DNA from: Acidimicrobiia bacterium | GTDB taxonomy: Bacteria; Actinomycetota; Acidimicrobiia; Acidimicrobiales; Poriferisodalaceae | Length of the DNA: 43,789 bases | Reading direction: 5' to 3' | Assembly: GCA_022824805.1 (NCBI GenBank) | Contig: JAJDZE010000103.1 | Location: 1 to 43,789 of the forward strand | Part shown: positions 1-7,412 of the stretch, piece after piece | How the letters are laid out: every line of letters begins with the position of its first letter | Position numbering within the stretch: position 1 is the stretch's first letter | Program-made: the position numbers and the translations under genes | Notes under the pieces: model-generated | What the model was told of the DNA's origin: nothing | The model's database searches: none | The model's input: only the letters and a program-made list of their open reading frames with translations

Positions 1-638
1 GATCCACGCCGATCGCCACATACACGGGCCGGTTCGCGACCTGGGAGTCGCGGACCTTCACGACGATCGCGTCGAACCCAGCACCGCGTAGACCGGCTCG
101 AGGGGCCGGTTCTGCCACACCGCCATGTCGGCGACGATCCCCTCGGTGATCTACCGGGATCGTCTCCCGGCTCACCGTGGTGTCGTAGATCTCCTCGAGA
201 TGCGCCTGGATCTCGCCGGTCGTGAGCCCCTTCGCATAGAGGCTGATCACGTTGCCCGACAGGCCGTCCAGACGGCGCCGGTGCTTGCGCCGCCGTCACA
301 GGCTCGAACGTGCCCGCACGGTCCCGGGGCACCGCCAGGCCGGCCCTCGCCGATCTCAGTGGTGACCCGCTTGGGGGTGAACCCGTTGCGCGAGTTCGGT
401 GACCCTGTGCCCTCGACCGCGTGGCGCTCGTAGCCCAGATGCTCGGTCATCTCGACCTCCAGGCCGGTCTGGAGCACCCGGCGCACCAGCCCGGTCAACA
501 GGCCGTTCTCGCCGGTCAGCCCCCGCGCCATCAGCGCGGGCCTGGGCCACCCAGCAGCTCAGCCCACTCGGTCATCGCCGCCTCACCGGCAGCATCGCTC
601 GCCGGCACCCCCGGCCTGTCATGATCAGTCACAGACAT
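1..638 (-). pseudogene. IS256-family transposase, frameshifted and partial
   Basis: Minus-strand pieces match successive parts of an IS256/Mutator transposase but sit in different frames. The start at 638 gives MSVTDHDRPGVPASDAAGEA and then MTEWAELL, and runs into a stop near 545. The next piece (about 531-350) carries LTGENGLLTGLVRRVLQTGL, MTEHLGYERH and NSRNGF, the usual N-terminal block. Further down come fragments equivalent to LYAKGLTTGEIQAHL and VRDSQVANRPVYVAIG, again in another frame. At least two or three frame changes are needed to join them, so this is a decayed gene. The C-terminal part with the rest of the DDE catalytic domain lies left of the window. Confidence 0.8.
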
Positions 639-711
639 GATCCTCCCCGGCCCACAGCCCTTGGCTGAGGACCATCAGACCACGCCGCTTACACAAACTT
701 CTTGACAGTCC
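1..711 (-). mobile_element. IS256-family (Mutator) insertion sequence remnant, one end
   Basis: The element enters the window from the left and its outer end lies near 711. The end is inferred from a motif at about 689-711 which, read on the minus strand, is GGACTGTCAAGAAGTTTGTG, the type of terminus seen on IS256-family elements, lying just outside the transposase start. The transposase inside is broken by frameshifts, so this copy cannot move by itself. I could not define a target-site duplication because the other end is outside the window. Confidence 0.7.
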
Positions 712-1274
712 CCCTCCTAGTGGCAGGGTGCTTTCAGTTCACCTTGATGTTCATCTGGTTGTGTCGGAGAACTGTCAGCTAGTCCACATCAGTTCGAAGT
801 TGCGCCATCGAGGTCTTAAGCTCGCTCACTTCATTCCGGAACCAGGTGGTCTCGCCACCAGCTGTCGCCATATCTGGAACGTGCCAAGGTCACCCCCGAG
901 AGATTCTGACCGACGGCTGTAGGCCTCCGCATGACTTTGCTCGGGATGACTCGTCGTACTGGCCGGGTCGGCCCAGATAGCGAAGCCGCGCGTGGATGCG
1001 GCATCGGCGTCGGCACGTACGTCGGCGAGTGCAGCCTCCTACGGACAATAGCTGGCTTTCGCGCTTAGCGGTCGTGGTGCCACAAAGTGTCTGCGACTCA
1101 CCATGACCAATCCGTTCTCGCAATCTGCTGGTAGACGATGCCGAGCAGGCAACGAGCCTGCTCCACGCCGTAGGCTCCTGCGCTGGCCGGTGCGCGCCGG
1201 GGACAGCCGACCGGGCCGCTCGAGGGCCGACGACGACGGCCACGATTGCAACCGCAGCGACGGGAGAACCGACG
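712..1274. other. Gene-poor stretch between IS remnant and HMGS-like gene
   Basis: I see no convincing gene here. Open frames on both strands are short and have unbiased composition. The base composition at about 712-1000 is less GC-rich than the rest of the window, which fits non-coding or recently joined DNA next to the insertion sequence. A perfect 8-bp hairpin (GAGCAGGC at 1143-1150, GCCTGCTC at 1156-1163, 5-base loop) lies 110 bases before the next gene but has no T-run. The promoter of the HMGS-like gene should be in this stretch; I cannot place it. Confidence 0.5.
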
Positions 1275-2675
1275 ATGGGACGAGGGATCATTGCCTACGG
1301 GGCGTACGTGCCGTATTGGCGGCTGGACCGCTCCAGGATCACCGCGGCGATGGGCGCCGGCGGCGGCCGCGGGCACCGAGCCGTGGCCAGCTACGACGAG
1401 GACACCACCACGATGGGTGTCGAGGCTGCGCGCAACGCACTGCGCGGCAGCGACATCGTGCCCGACTCGGTGCTGTTCTCGACGGCCAATCCTGCATACA
1501 TGGACAAGACGAACGCATCAGCCATTCACGCTGCGCTCGACCTGCCTCAGTCCACCTGGGCGGTCGACGCCGGCGGCGCGCCGCGTTCATCAGAGGCCAT
1601 CTGGGCGCTTGCTGCGGCCAATCGGGGCACCAACCTGGCAGTCGCTTCGGATCTGCGCACCGGTCGCCCGACCAGTGGCGACGAGGCGGGCGGCGGCGAC
1701 GGTGCCGCCGCTTTCGTCTTCGGCGACGACGCAGTGTCACCGGTGCTGTGCGAGTGGCTCGGCGGGGCAGTTGCCACCGCCGAATTCACCGACCGCTACC
1801 GTCAGCCGGGCGATGCGTACTCGCGCATCTGGGAGGAGCGATTCGGCGAGCAGGTGTACCTGCCGCTCGCCAACGACGCCATCGAGCGAGCGCTGGCCGA
1901 CGCCGGTGTCGGCCTCGACGGCATCGACAAGATCGCGATCGTGGGCCTGCACGCTCGTGCAGTGCGCGGCCTGTCCCGGGTGGCAGGCGACAAGCTGGTC
2001 GGTGACTTGACCGGCGACATCGGCAACACCGGCACCGCGCATGCGGCGATCGTGCTGGCGGCGGTGCTCGACGAGGCGGTGCCGGGCGAGACGATCCTGC
2101 TGGTGCATCTCGCCGACGGCGCCACGGCCGATGTGCTGCGGACGACCGACGCCATCGCCGATCATGCGCCGTACGCGCCGGTGCGTGCCCAGATTGACCG
2201 GGGCAACGACGCACTCGACTACAACAAGTTCCTGACGTGGCGCGGCTTCCTCGACCGCGAGCCGCCCCGCCGGCCCGACCCAGAGCGTCCCGGAGCGCCA
2301 CCGGCCTTCCGCTCCGAAGACTGGAAGTACGCCTTCGTCGGCTCACGCGACCGCAGCTCGGGCGCTATCCATCTGCCGCCGATGCGCGTATCGATGGAAG
2401 GCAGCGCTGTCGACGACATGGAGCGCGTCCGTATGGCCGATGTGCCCGCCACGATCGCCACCTTCACGGTGGACCGGCTGGCGTTCTCGCTGTCGCCGCC
2501 CATGGTGGCCGTGGTCATCGACTATGACGGCGGCGGGCGCTTCCAGGCCGAGATGACCGATGTCGACCCCGACGAGGTGCGCATCGGCGACCGCGTCGAG
2601 ATGACGTTCCGTCGCCTGTACAGCGCGGAGGGAATCCACAACTACTTCTGGAAGGCTCGCCCGGCTGCGAGCTGA
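1275..2675 (+). CDS. HMG-CoA synthase-like (KAS III fold) protein fused to DUF35/OB-fold domain
   Basis: 466 residues. The first 320 resemble the thiolase-fold family that contains archaeal HMG-CoA synthase (N-terminal GRGIIAYGAYVPYWRL; NTGTAHAAI near 251). Residues about 346-462 resemble the DUF35/OB-fold acyl-CoA-binding domain (SEDWKYAFVGSRDR, then LPPMRVS and GDRVEMTFRRLY). In archaea HMGS, DUF35 and a thiolase form one complex from separate genes; here two are fused and the thiolase follows directly. Odd point: the protein has only one cysteine, C159. The nucleophile position (around VDAGGAP, 97-103) and the DUF35 zinc-ribbon positions (D359, S362, S373) have none, so HMG-CoA synthesis is unlikely. 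A role in acyl-CoA or steroid side-chain metabolism is a guess. The ATG at 1275 has GGGAGA seven bases upstream. Confidence 0.8.
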   Translation: MGRGIIAYGAYVPYWRLDRSRITAAMGAGGGRGHRAVASYDEDTTTMGVEAARNALRGSDIVPDSVLFSTANPAYMDKTNASAIHAALDLPQSTWAVDAGGAPRSSEAIWALAAANRGTNLAVASDLRTGRPTSGDEAGGGDGAAAFVFGDDAVSPVLCEWLGGAVATAEFTDRYRQPGDAYSRIWEERFGEQVYLPLANDAIERALADAGVGLDGIDKIAIVGLHARAVRGLSRVAGDKLVGDLTGDIGNTGTAHAAIVLAAVLDEAVPGETILLVHLADGATADVLRTTDAIADHAPYAPVRAQIDRGNDALDYNKFLTWRGFLDREPPRRPDPERPGAPPAFRSEDWKYAFVGSRDRSSGAIHLPPMRVSMEGSAVDDMERVRMADVPATIATFTVDRLAFSLSPPMVAVVIDYDGGGRFQAEMTDVDPDEVRIGDRVEMTFRRLYSAEGIHNYFWKARPAAS

Positions 2676-2698
2676 CGCAGCAAAGCTCGCGCTGCGCA

Positions 2699-2749
2699 AG
2701 CAGCGGCAGGCAAGCACAGTCTGCGGCAGCAGCGGCAGGCAAGCACAGT
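2699..2749. repeat. Two-copy direct repeat, 22 bp, period 29
   Basis: A 22-base unit beginning AGCAGCGGCAGGCAAGCA lies at 2699-2720 and again, identical, at 2728-2749. It fills most of the gap between the HMGS-like stop (2675) and the thiolase ATG (2799), so it would form part of the thiolase leader. Two copies only; not a CRISPR array. Confidence 0.85.
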
Positions 2750-2798
2750 GGTCAGCGGCCATAATGTCACTACCCAACCCACCACAAGGCAGGCACAC

Positions 2799-4001
2799 AT
2801 GAGTTCACATGGCATTCGCGACAAGGTCGCGATCGTCGGAATGGGTTGCACCCAGTTCGGCGAGCACTGGGATCGCAGCGTCGATGACATGCTCACCGAC
2901 GCCGCACACGATGCATACGCATCGGCGGGCGTCACCCAGGACGACATCGACGCCTTCTGGCTCGGCACGATGGGATCGGGCGTCTCGGGCCTGACGCTGT
3001 CGAAGCCGCTGCAGCTCGACTACAAGCCGGTGACCCGGCTCGAGAACATGTGCGCCACCGGATCTGAGGCATTCCGCAACGCTGCCTACGCGGTGGCTTC
3101 GGGTGCCTACGACATGGTGATGGCGATCGGCGTGGAGAAGCTGAAGGACTCCGGGTATTCGGGTCTGACGGGTGCACGCCCGCCCAGCGACGGCACCGAT
3201 TCCACCATCACCGCACCGGCCACGTTCAGCCTGCTGGCACCGGCTTACGCCCACAAGTACGGGCTCGACCCCGACACCATGAAGGAAGTCCTCACCCGCA
3301 TCGCCTGGAAGAACCACCGCAACGGTGCGCTGAATCCTCGGGCGCAGTTCCGCAAGGAAGTTGCCAAGGAGACCATCGCCGGCTCGCCGCTGATCGCTGG
3401 TCCGCTGGGCATCTTCGACTGCTCAGGCGTCAGCGACGGCTCGGCGGCGGCGGTCCTGGTACGGGCTGAGGATGCCCACAAGTACTGCGACAACCCGCTG
3501 TACATCAAGGCCCTCAGCTTTGCGTCGGGTCCGGCGACCGGTGCGCTCGACAGCACCTACGACTACACCACCTTCCGTGAGGTCGTGGCGTCGGCCACCG
3601 AGGCCTACAAGCAGGCCGGCATCACCGACCCGCGGTCGCAGATCGCGATGGCCGAGGTGCACGACTGCTTCACGCCCACCGAACTGGTCCTGATGGAGGA
3701 CCTCGGATTCGCCGAGCGTGGCCTGGGCTGGAAGGAAGCCATGGCCGGAACGTTCGACCTCGACGGCGACCTCCCGGTCAATCCCGACGGCGGTCTCAAG
3801 AGCTTCGGCCACCCGATCGGTGCATCCGGCCTGCGGATGCTGTTCGAGTGCTGGCTGCAGCTGCGCGGTCAGGCCCCGCCTGAACGGCAGATCCCCTCGG
3901 TGACCGAGCAGGGCAAGACGCTGGGGCTTACGCACAACCTGGGCGGGCAGCCTGGGGCGGCGGTAAGCTTCGTCTCGGTCGTTGGCTCCGAACTGGGCTA
4001 G
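2799..4001 (+). CDS. Thiolase, SCP2/lipid-transfer type (acetyl-CoA acetyltransferase family)
   Basis: 400 residues, full length for the SCP2-type thiolase family. The nucleophile is C85 in ENMCATGSEAF. The other active-site elements are EVHDCFTPTE (H288, C290) and GGLKSFGHPIGASG (H338), and the C-terminal NLGG is also present. The enzyme should cleave or form a carbon-carbon bond between acyl-CoA units. ATG 2799 was chosen because the protein then opens with the family-like RDKVAIVGMGCTQFGEH. It follows the HMGS-like/DUF35 gene by 123 bases in the same direction and is probably its partner. In archaea the equivalent trio channels acetoacetyl-CoA, but isoprenoids here come from the MEP route (dxs and ispE are in the window), so lipid or sterol breakdown is more likely. 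The exact substrate cannot be read from the sequence. Confidence 0.88.
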   Translation: MSSHGIRDKVAIVGMGCTQFGEHWDRSVDDMLTDAAHDAYASAGVTQDDIDAFWLGTMGSGVSGLTLSKPLQLDYKPVTRLENMCATGSEAFRNAAYAVASGAYDMVMAIGVEKLKDSGYSGLTGARPPSDGTDSTITAPATFSLLAPAYAHKYGLDPDTMKEVLTRIAWKNHRNGALNPRAQFRKEVAKETIAGSPLIAGPLGIFDCSGVSDGSAAAVLVRAEDAHKYCDNPLYIKALSFASGPATGALDSTYDYTTFREVVASATEAYKQAGITDPRSQIAMAEVHDCFTPTELVLMEDLGFAERGLGWKEAMAGTFDLDGDLPVNPDGGLKSFGHPIGASGLRMLFECWLQLRGQAPPERQIPSVTEQGKTLGLTHNLGGQPGAAVSFVSVVGSELG

Positions 4002-4026
4002 CCGTACCAGCACATCTCAACGATTG

Positions 4027-4053
4027 ACGGCCCGGGGCACTGCTCCGGGCCGT
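4027..4053. terminator. Hairpin between convergent thiolase and dxs genes
   Basis: ACGGCCCGG (4027-4035) pairs perfectly with CCGGGCCGT (4045-4053) around a 9-base loop. It lies in the 61-base gap between two convergent genes, so it can end transcripts from both sides. There is no T-run, which is common for GC-rich actinobacterial terminators. Confidence 0.6.
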
Positions 4054-4062
4054 TGCGCGTCG

Positions 4063-6054
4063 CTAGGGCGCGATGCGCGCGAGGGTCTTGCGCACGGAGG
4101 CGGCGATGCCCTTGGCGTCGAGGCCGAGTTCGGCCTGCAGTTCTTGGGCGGTGCCGTGGGGGAGGTAGGCGTCGGGGGTGCCGAGTTGGGTGATGCGCGG
4201 GACTGTCGGAGCGTCGAGTAGCTGGAGCGCATCGTTGACGAGGCTGCCGAAGCCGCCCACTCGCACACCGTCCTCCACCGTCACCACGAGCGGGTGGGCG
4301 GCAGCGTCGAGCAGCATGGCGCGGTCGAGCGGCTTCAGGACTCTCGGATCCCACAGTGTGACTTCTACGCCGTCGGTGCTGAGCAATTCGGCGGCTTCGA
4401 CCGCTGCGTTGAATGTCTGGCCGGCGGCCAGGATGCAGGCGTCTGGGCCTGACCGGTGTTGGCGGGCCTGTGCGCGCATGTTGTTCGTCGAGACATCCGG
4501 TTGCTGGGCTGTTCGGGCCACTGGGCCCTTGCCGCGGGGCCAGCGGATTGCCACGGGGCCGTCGGTGATCTCGAGGGCTTGGGCGAACGCTGCCGGCAGT
4601 TCGTCGGGCCCCGATGGTGCGAACACGGTCATGCCGGGAATGCGCGTGAACATGGCAATGTCGTACAGGCCGTGGTGGGATGCGCCGTCGGGGCCGGTGA
4701 TGCCGGCGCGGTCGACGCAGAGGATGACCGGCAGACGGTGCAGGCCGACGTCGTAGAGCGCCTGATCGAAGGCCCGGGCCAGGAACGTCGAGTACACCGC
4801 CACGACTGGCCGCAGGCCGGCTCGTGCCATGCCGGCGGCCGAGGTGAGCGCATGCTGCTCGGCGATGCCGACGTCATAGAAACGATCGGGAAACTCCCGT
4901 TGGAAGGGCAGCAGCCCAGTGGAGCCGGGCATGGCGGCCGTAATCGCAACGATGTCACGATCGTGTCGTGCTGCTGCCATGAGCGTCTCGGTGAACACGG
5001 CCGTGTAGTCGCGCAAGACCGGCTCGACTTGGCGAGCCGGTTCATTGGGCACGGTCGGCTCGGTTTGGCCAGCCGGTTCATCGGGCAACTTCGGCGCCAG
5101 CGACGGCTTGTCGGTGCCGAGTGCTGGGGCGCTGCCCGTGGCGGGGTCGAAGAGGCCGATGTCGTGCAGGTGTTTCTCTGTGTCGTGCTCGGCGGGGGCA
5201 TAGCCGCGCCCCTTCTGCGTCACGACATGGACGACGATGGGACCGTCGGCGTAGGCAGCAGCGTCGCGGAAGGCTGATTCCATGGCTGATATGTCGTGCC
5301 CGTCGACCGGGCCGACGTAGCGCACGCCGAGCGTCTCGAAGAACGCCGGCGGCTCCCACATTTCGCGCATCGCGGCTGCGGCGCTGTCCAGACTGCGGCG
5401 CACGCCGTCGCCCAGCGGCACCCGCTCGAGCAGGTGGTCCACCGCTCGGCGGCCTTGCACGTAGTGGGGCGACTGTCGCAGGCGCGACATCACCGTGGAC
5501 AGCCGGCTGACGGTCGGGGCGTAGGAACGGCCGTTGTCGTTGAGCACGATCAATGCCCGCTGGGCGTAATGGCCGAGGTTGTTGAGTGCCTCGAAGGCCA
5601 TCCCGCCGGTCATGGAGCCGTCGCCGATGACCGCGACGACTCGCCGGTGCTCGTGACCGGTGAGCTGGAATCCGGCGGCGAGTCCAGACGCCCAGCTCAG
5701 CGATGTGGAAGCGTGACTGTTTTCGACGACGTCATGGGGCGATTCGGACGTGCTGGGATACCCCGACAGGCCGTGCCGCTGGCGCAGATTCACGAAGCCG
5801 TCCCGCCGGCCGGTGATGAGCTTGTGCACGTAGGCCTGATGGCCGGTGTCCCAGATGATGACGTCGCGTGGCGATTCGAAGACACGGTGCAACGCCACGC
5901 TGAGCTCGACCGCGCCGAGATTCGAACCGAGATGCCCACCGGTCTGCGAGACAGCCTGCACTACGAATTCGCGGATCTCTGCACAGAGCTCATCGAGCTG
6001 GGACGGGCTGAGCGCTCGCAGGTCAGCTGGGCTGGTGAGTTTGGCGAGGTGCAT
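4063..6054 (-). CDS. dxs: 1-deoxy-D-xylulose-5-phosphate synthase
   Basis: 663 residues. DXS joins pyruvate and glyceraldehyde 3-phosphate to DXP, the first step of the MEP isoprenoid pathway, with thiamine diphosphate. Visible landmarks: H41 in GGHLGSNLG, the ThDP/Mg motif GDGSMTGG (144-151) with LNDNG at 171-175, and the activating glutamate E399 in YDVGIAEQHA. The transketolase C-terminal domain ends with VEDGVRVGGFGS. The linker at 323-346 contains a duplicated DEPAGQTEP / NEPARQVEP unit from a 36-bp tandem repeat. The stop of the LPG-synthase-like gene is only 17 bases upstream, so the two are probably cotranscribed. It supplies precursors for undecaprenyl phosphate, which uppP in this window recycles; ispE of the same pathway is at 37780. 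Confidence 0.97.
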   Translation of the reverse strand: MHLAKLTSPADLRALSPSQLDELCAEIREFVVQAVSQTGGHLGSNLGAVELSVALHRVFESPRDVIIWDTGHQAYVHKLITGRRDGFVNLRQRHGLSGYPSTSESPHDVVENSHASTSLSWASGLAAGFQLTGHEHRRVVAVIGDGSMTGGMAFEALNNLGHYAQRALIVLNDNGRSYAPTVSRLSTVMSRLRQSPHYVQGRRAVDHLLERVPLGDGVRRSLDSAAAAMREMWEPPAFFETLGVRYVGPVDGHDISAMESAFRDAAAYADGPIVVHVVTQKGRGYAPAEHDTEKHLHDIGLFDPATGSAPALGTDKPSLAPKLPDEPAGQTEPTVPNEPARQVEPVLRDYTAVFTETLMAAARHDRDIVAITAAMPGSTGLLPFQREFPDRFYDVGIAEQHALTSAAGMARAGLRPVVAVYSTFLARAFDQALYDVGLHRLPVILCVDRAGITGPDGASHHGLYDIAMFTRIPGMTVFAPSGPDELPAAFAQALEITDGPVAIRWPRGKGPVARTAQQPDVSTNNMRAQARQHRSGPDACILAAGQTFNAAVEAAELLSTDGVEVTLWDPRVLKPLDRAMLLDAAAHPLVVTVEDGVRVGGFGSLVNDALQLLDAPTVPRITQLGTPDAYLPHGTAQELQAELGLDAKGIAASVRKTLARIAP
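5021..5087. repeat. 36-bp-period tandem duplication inside dxs linker
   Basis: Two 31-base segments, 5021-5051 and 5057-5087, differ at four positions and share AGCCGGTTCAT. The period is 36 bases, or 12 codons, so the dxs frame is kept. The encoded repeat lies in the loop between the first ThDP domain and the transketolase domain, a place that tolerates length change. Confidence 0.8.
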
Positions 6055-6071
6055 TCGTGGCCCAAGGGTAC

Positions 6072-7049
6072 TCAGCGTGTCGCCGGCACTTCCCCGCGCG
6101 CCTTGCTGAGGTGGCGATGGCCGCCGAACGCGAGAGTCGGGGCGCCGGACAGGCTGACCAGCAGCGTCAGCGCGTAGAGGAGCAGACCCAGCAGCACCGC
6201 TTCGCCTTCATTGACGCCGTGCGCGTCCAGGAACAGCAGGAGTGCCCCCTCGCGTACGCCGAGACCGCCGATGGTGAGGGGCAGGTTTTGCACGATCAGC
6301 ACCATCGGCGCAAACGCCAGCCATGCAAGCAGGCCGGGGTTCACTCCGATTGCCGCGCCGACCAGCGCGGTCGCCGCGACGAGCAAGAACTGGTAGGCGA
6401 ACCCGATGCCGAGGAGACGTGCGGCGGCGTTGCGATGCCTGCGAAACACGCTCAATCCGGTATGCACGGTGCCGAGCCAGTCCCGGATATGAGTGCCTCC
6501 TGACAGCCGTCCGAGACCTCGGGGGTGCTCGGCGAACCAGACGATGAACCCCAATACCAGCAGGGTCCCGAGCGCCAGGCCGCCGGCAATCTGGCCACCC
6601 GAGTGGCGCAGCAGGCTTGGCTGCGCCGCGAGTGCTGCAAGCGTGAATACGGGCAGCACGATCCAGCCGGTGAGTCGTTCGATGATGACGGTTGCGAATG
6701 CGTTGGCACGGCTGCCGCACATGCGACCAAGGCGGTTGACACGCAGCACATCGCCGCCGATGGTGGTGGGCAGGAAGTTCCCGACAAATTGCGCTGCCAA
6801 ATAGATGGACAGCATCGAGCGGCCCGACACCTTGACGTCGAGCGTGTTGGCTACTTGCCACCAGCGCGCGGCGGCCATGACGAATGCGACCGCGGTCGTC
6901 AAGGCGGCAGCGATCAACCAAGCAGCGGCTGCGCTCTTGGAACCCACATCGAGCGATGAGAGTTCTTCGCGGCTCACGGCGAGCAGCCACGCAAGCAAGC
7001 CGGCACTGATGCCGAGGCGCAGTGCTATGCGCACTCGTGGCGGCGCCAT
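6072..7049 (-). CDS. LPG-synthase-TM-like (UPF0104 / YbhN-type) integral membrane protein
   Basis: 325 residues from ATG 7049; an upstream ATG at 7154 in the same frame would add 35 residues rich in Arg and Ala that look unlike the family. The protein is mostly hydrophobic helices. It contains NFLPTTIGGDVLRVNRLGR and, near the end, QNLPLTIGGLGVREGALLLF, which mark the flippase-like transmembrane domain shared with MprF. The soluble MprF aminoacyltransferase domain is absent, so lysyl-lipid synthesis is not supported. A role in moving a lipid or polyprenyl intermediate across the membrane is inferred from the family. It is followed after 17 bases by dxs. Confidence 0.8.
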   Translation of the reverse strand: MAPPRVRIALRLGISAGLLAWLLAVSREELSSLDVGSKSAAAAWLIAAALTTAVAFVMAAARWWQVANTLDVKVSGRSMLSIYLAAQFVGNFLPTTIGGDVLRVNRLGRMCGSRANAFATVIIERLTGWIVLPVFTLAALAAQPSLLRHSGGQIAGGLALGTLLVLGFIVWFAEHPRGLGRLSGGTHIRDWLGTVHTGLSVFRRHRNAAARLLGIGFAYQFLLVAATALVGAAIGVNPGLLAWLAFAPMVLIVQNLPLTIGGLGVREGALLLFLDAHGVNEGEAVLLGLLLYALTLLVSLSGAPTLAFGGHRHLSKARGEVPATR

Positions 7050-7412
7050 GCAGCGTCGTGCCGCGTTCGCACACGCGTGCATCGCCACGGACACGCCGTG
7101 CGCGATGCGCGTCCGCCGCTGCGATGGCGGGACTGGTGCTGTGGCGCCGCGCATCGCCGTCAGCCCGCCGAGCGGGAGTCACGCCAAGGCTGCATTCGGC
7201 AGCGCTTGCCCAGCACGTCGCCTTCGGGGGCACGGCGACGCACATCGGTTCCGAAGCGTTTCACTTGGCTTCGCACAATAGTGTTGCGGGCGCGTCACCC
7301 ACTGGCAGCCGTGCGGTAGTTGTTCTGTTGCCTTGGCGACGGTCGACCATTCGGGACCAGTGCGACGGTGCTCGGGATCGACCTCGGCGAAGAACATGAC
7401 TCGACAGGAACC
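7050..7412. other. Divergent intergenic region between LPG-TM-like gene and tldD
   Basis: About 360 bases separate the two divergent starts, so promoters for both operons should lie here. Its left third can be read as an N-terminal extension of the minus-strand gene (ATG 7154). A short inverted repeat, CGAAGC at 7252-7257 and GCTTCG at 7268-7273, is the only symmetric element I see. No clear -35/-10 pair stands out on either strand. Confidence 0.4.

Noticed and set aside
2699-2749. Possible CRISPR array
   Set aside because: Only two units with a 7-base spacer, no cas genes; it is a simple direct repeat.
6072-7154. Lysyl-phosphatidylglycerol synthase (MprF)
   Set aside because: Only the transmembrane flippase-like domain is present; the soluble aminoacyltransferase domain is missing.
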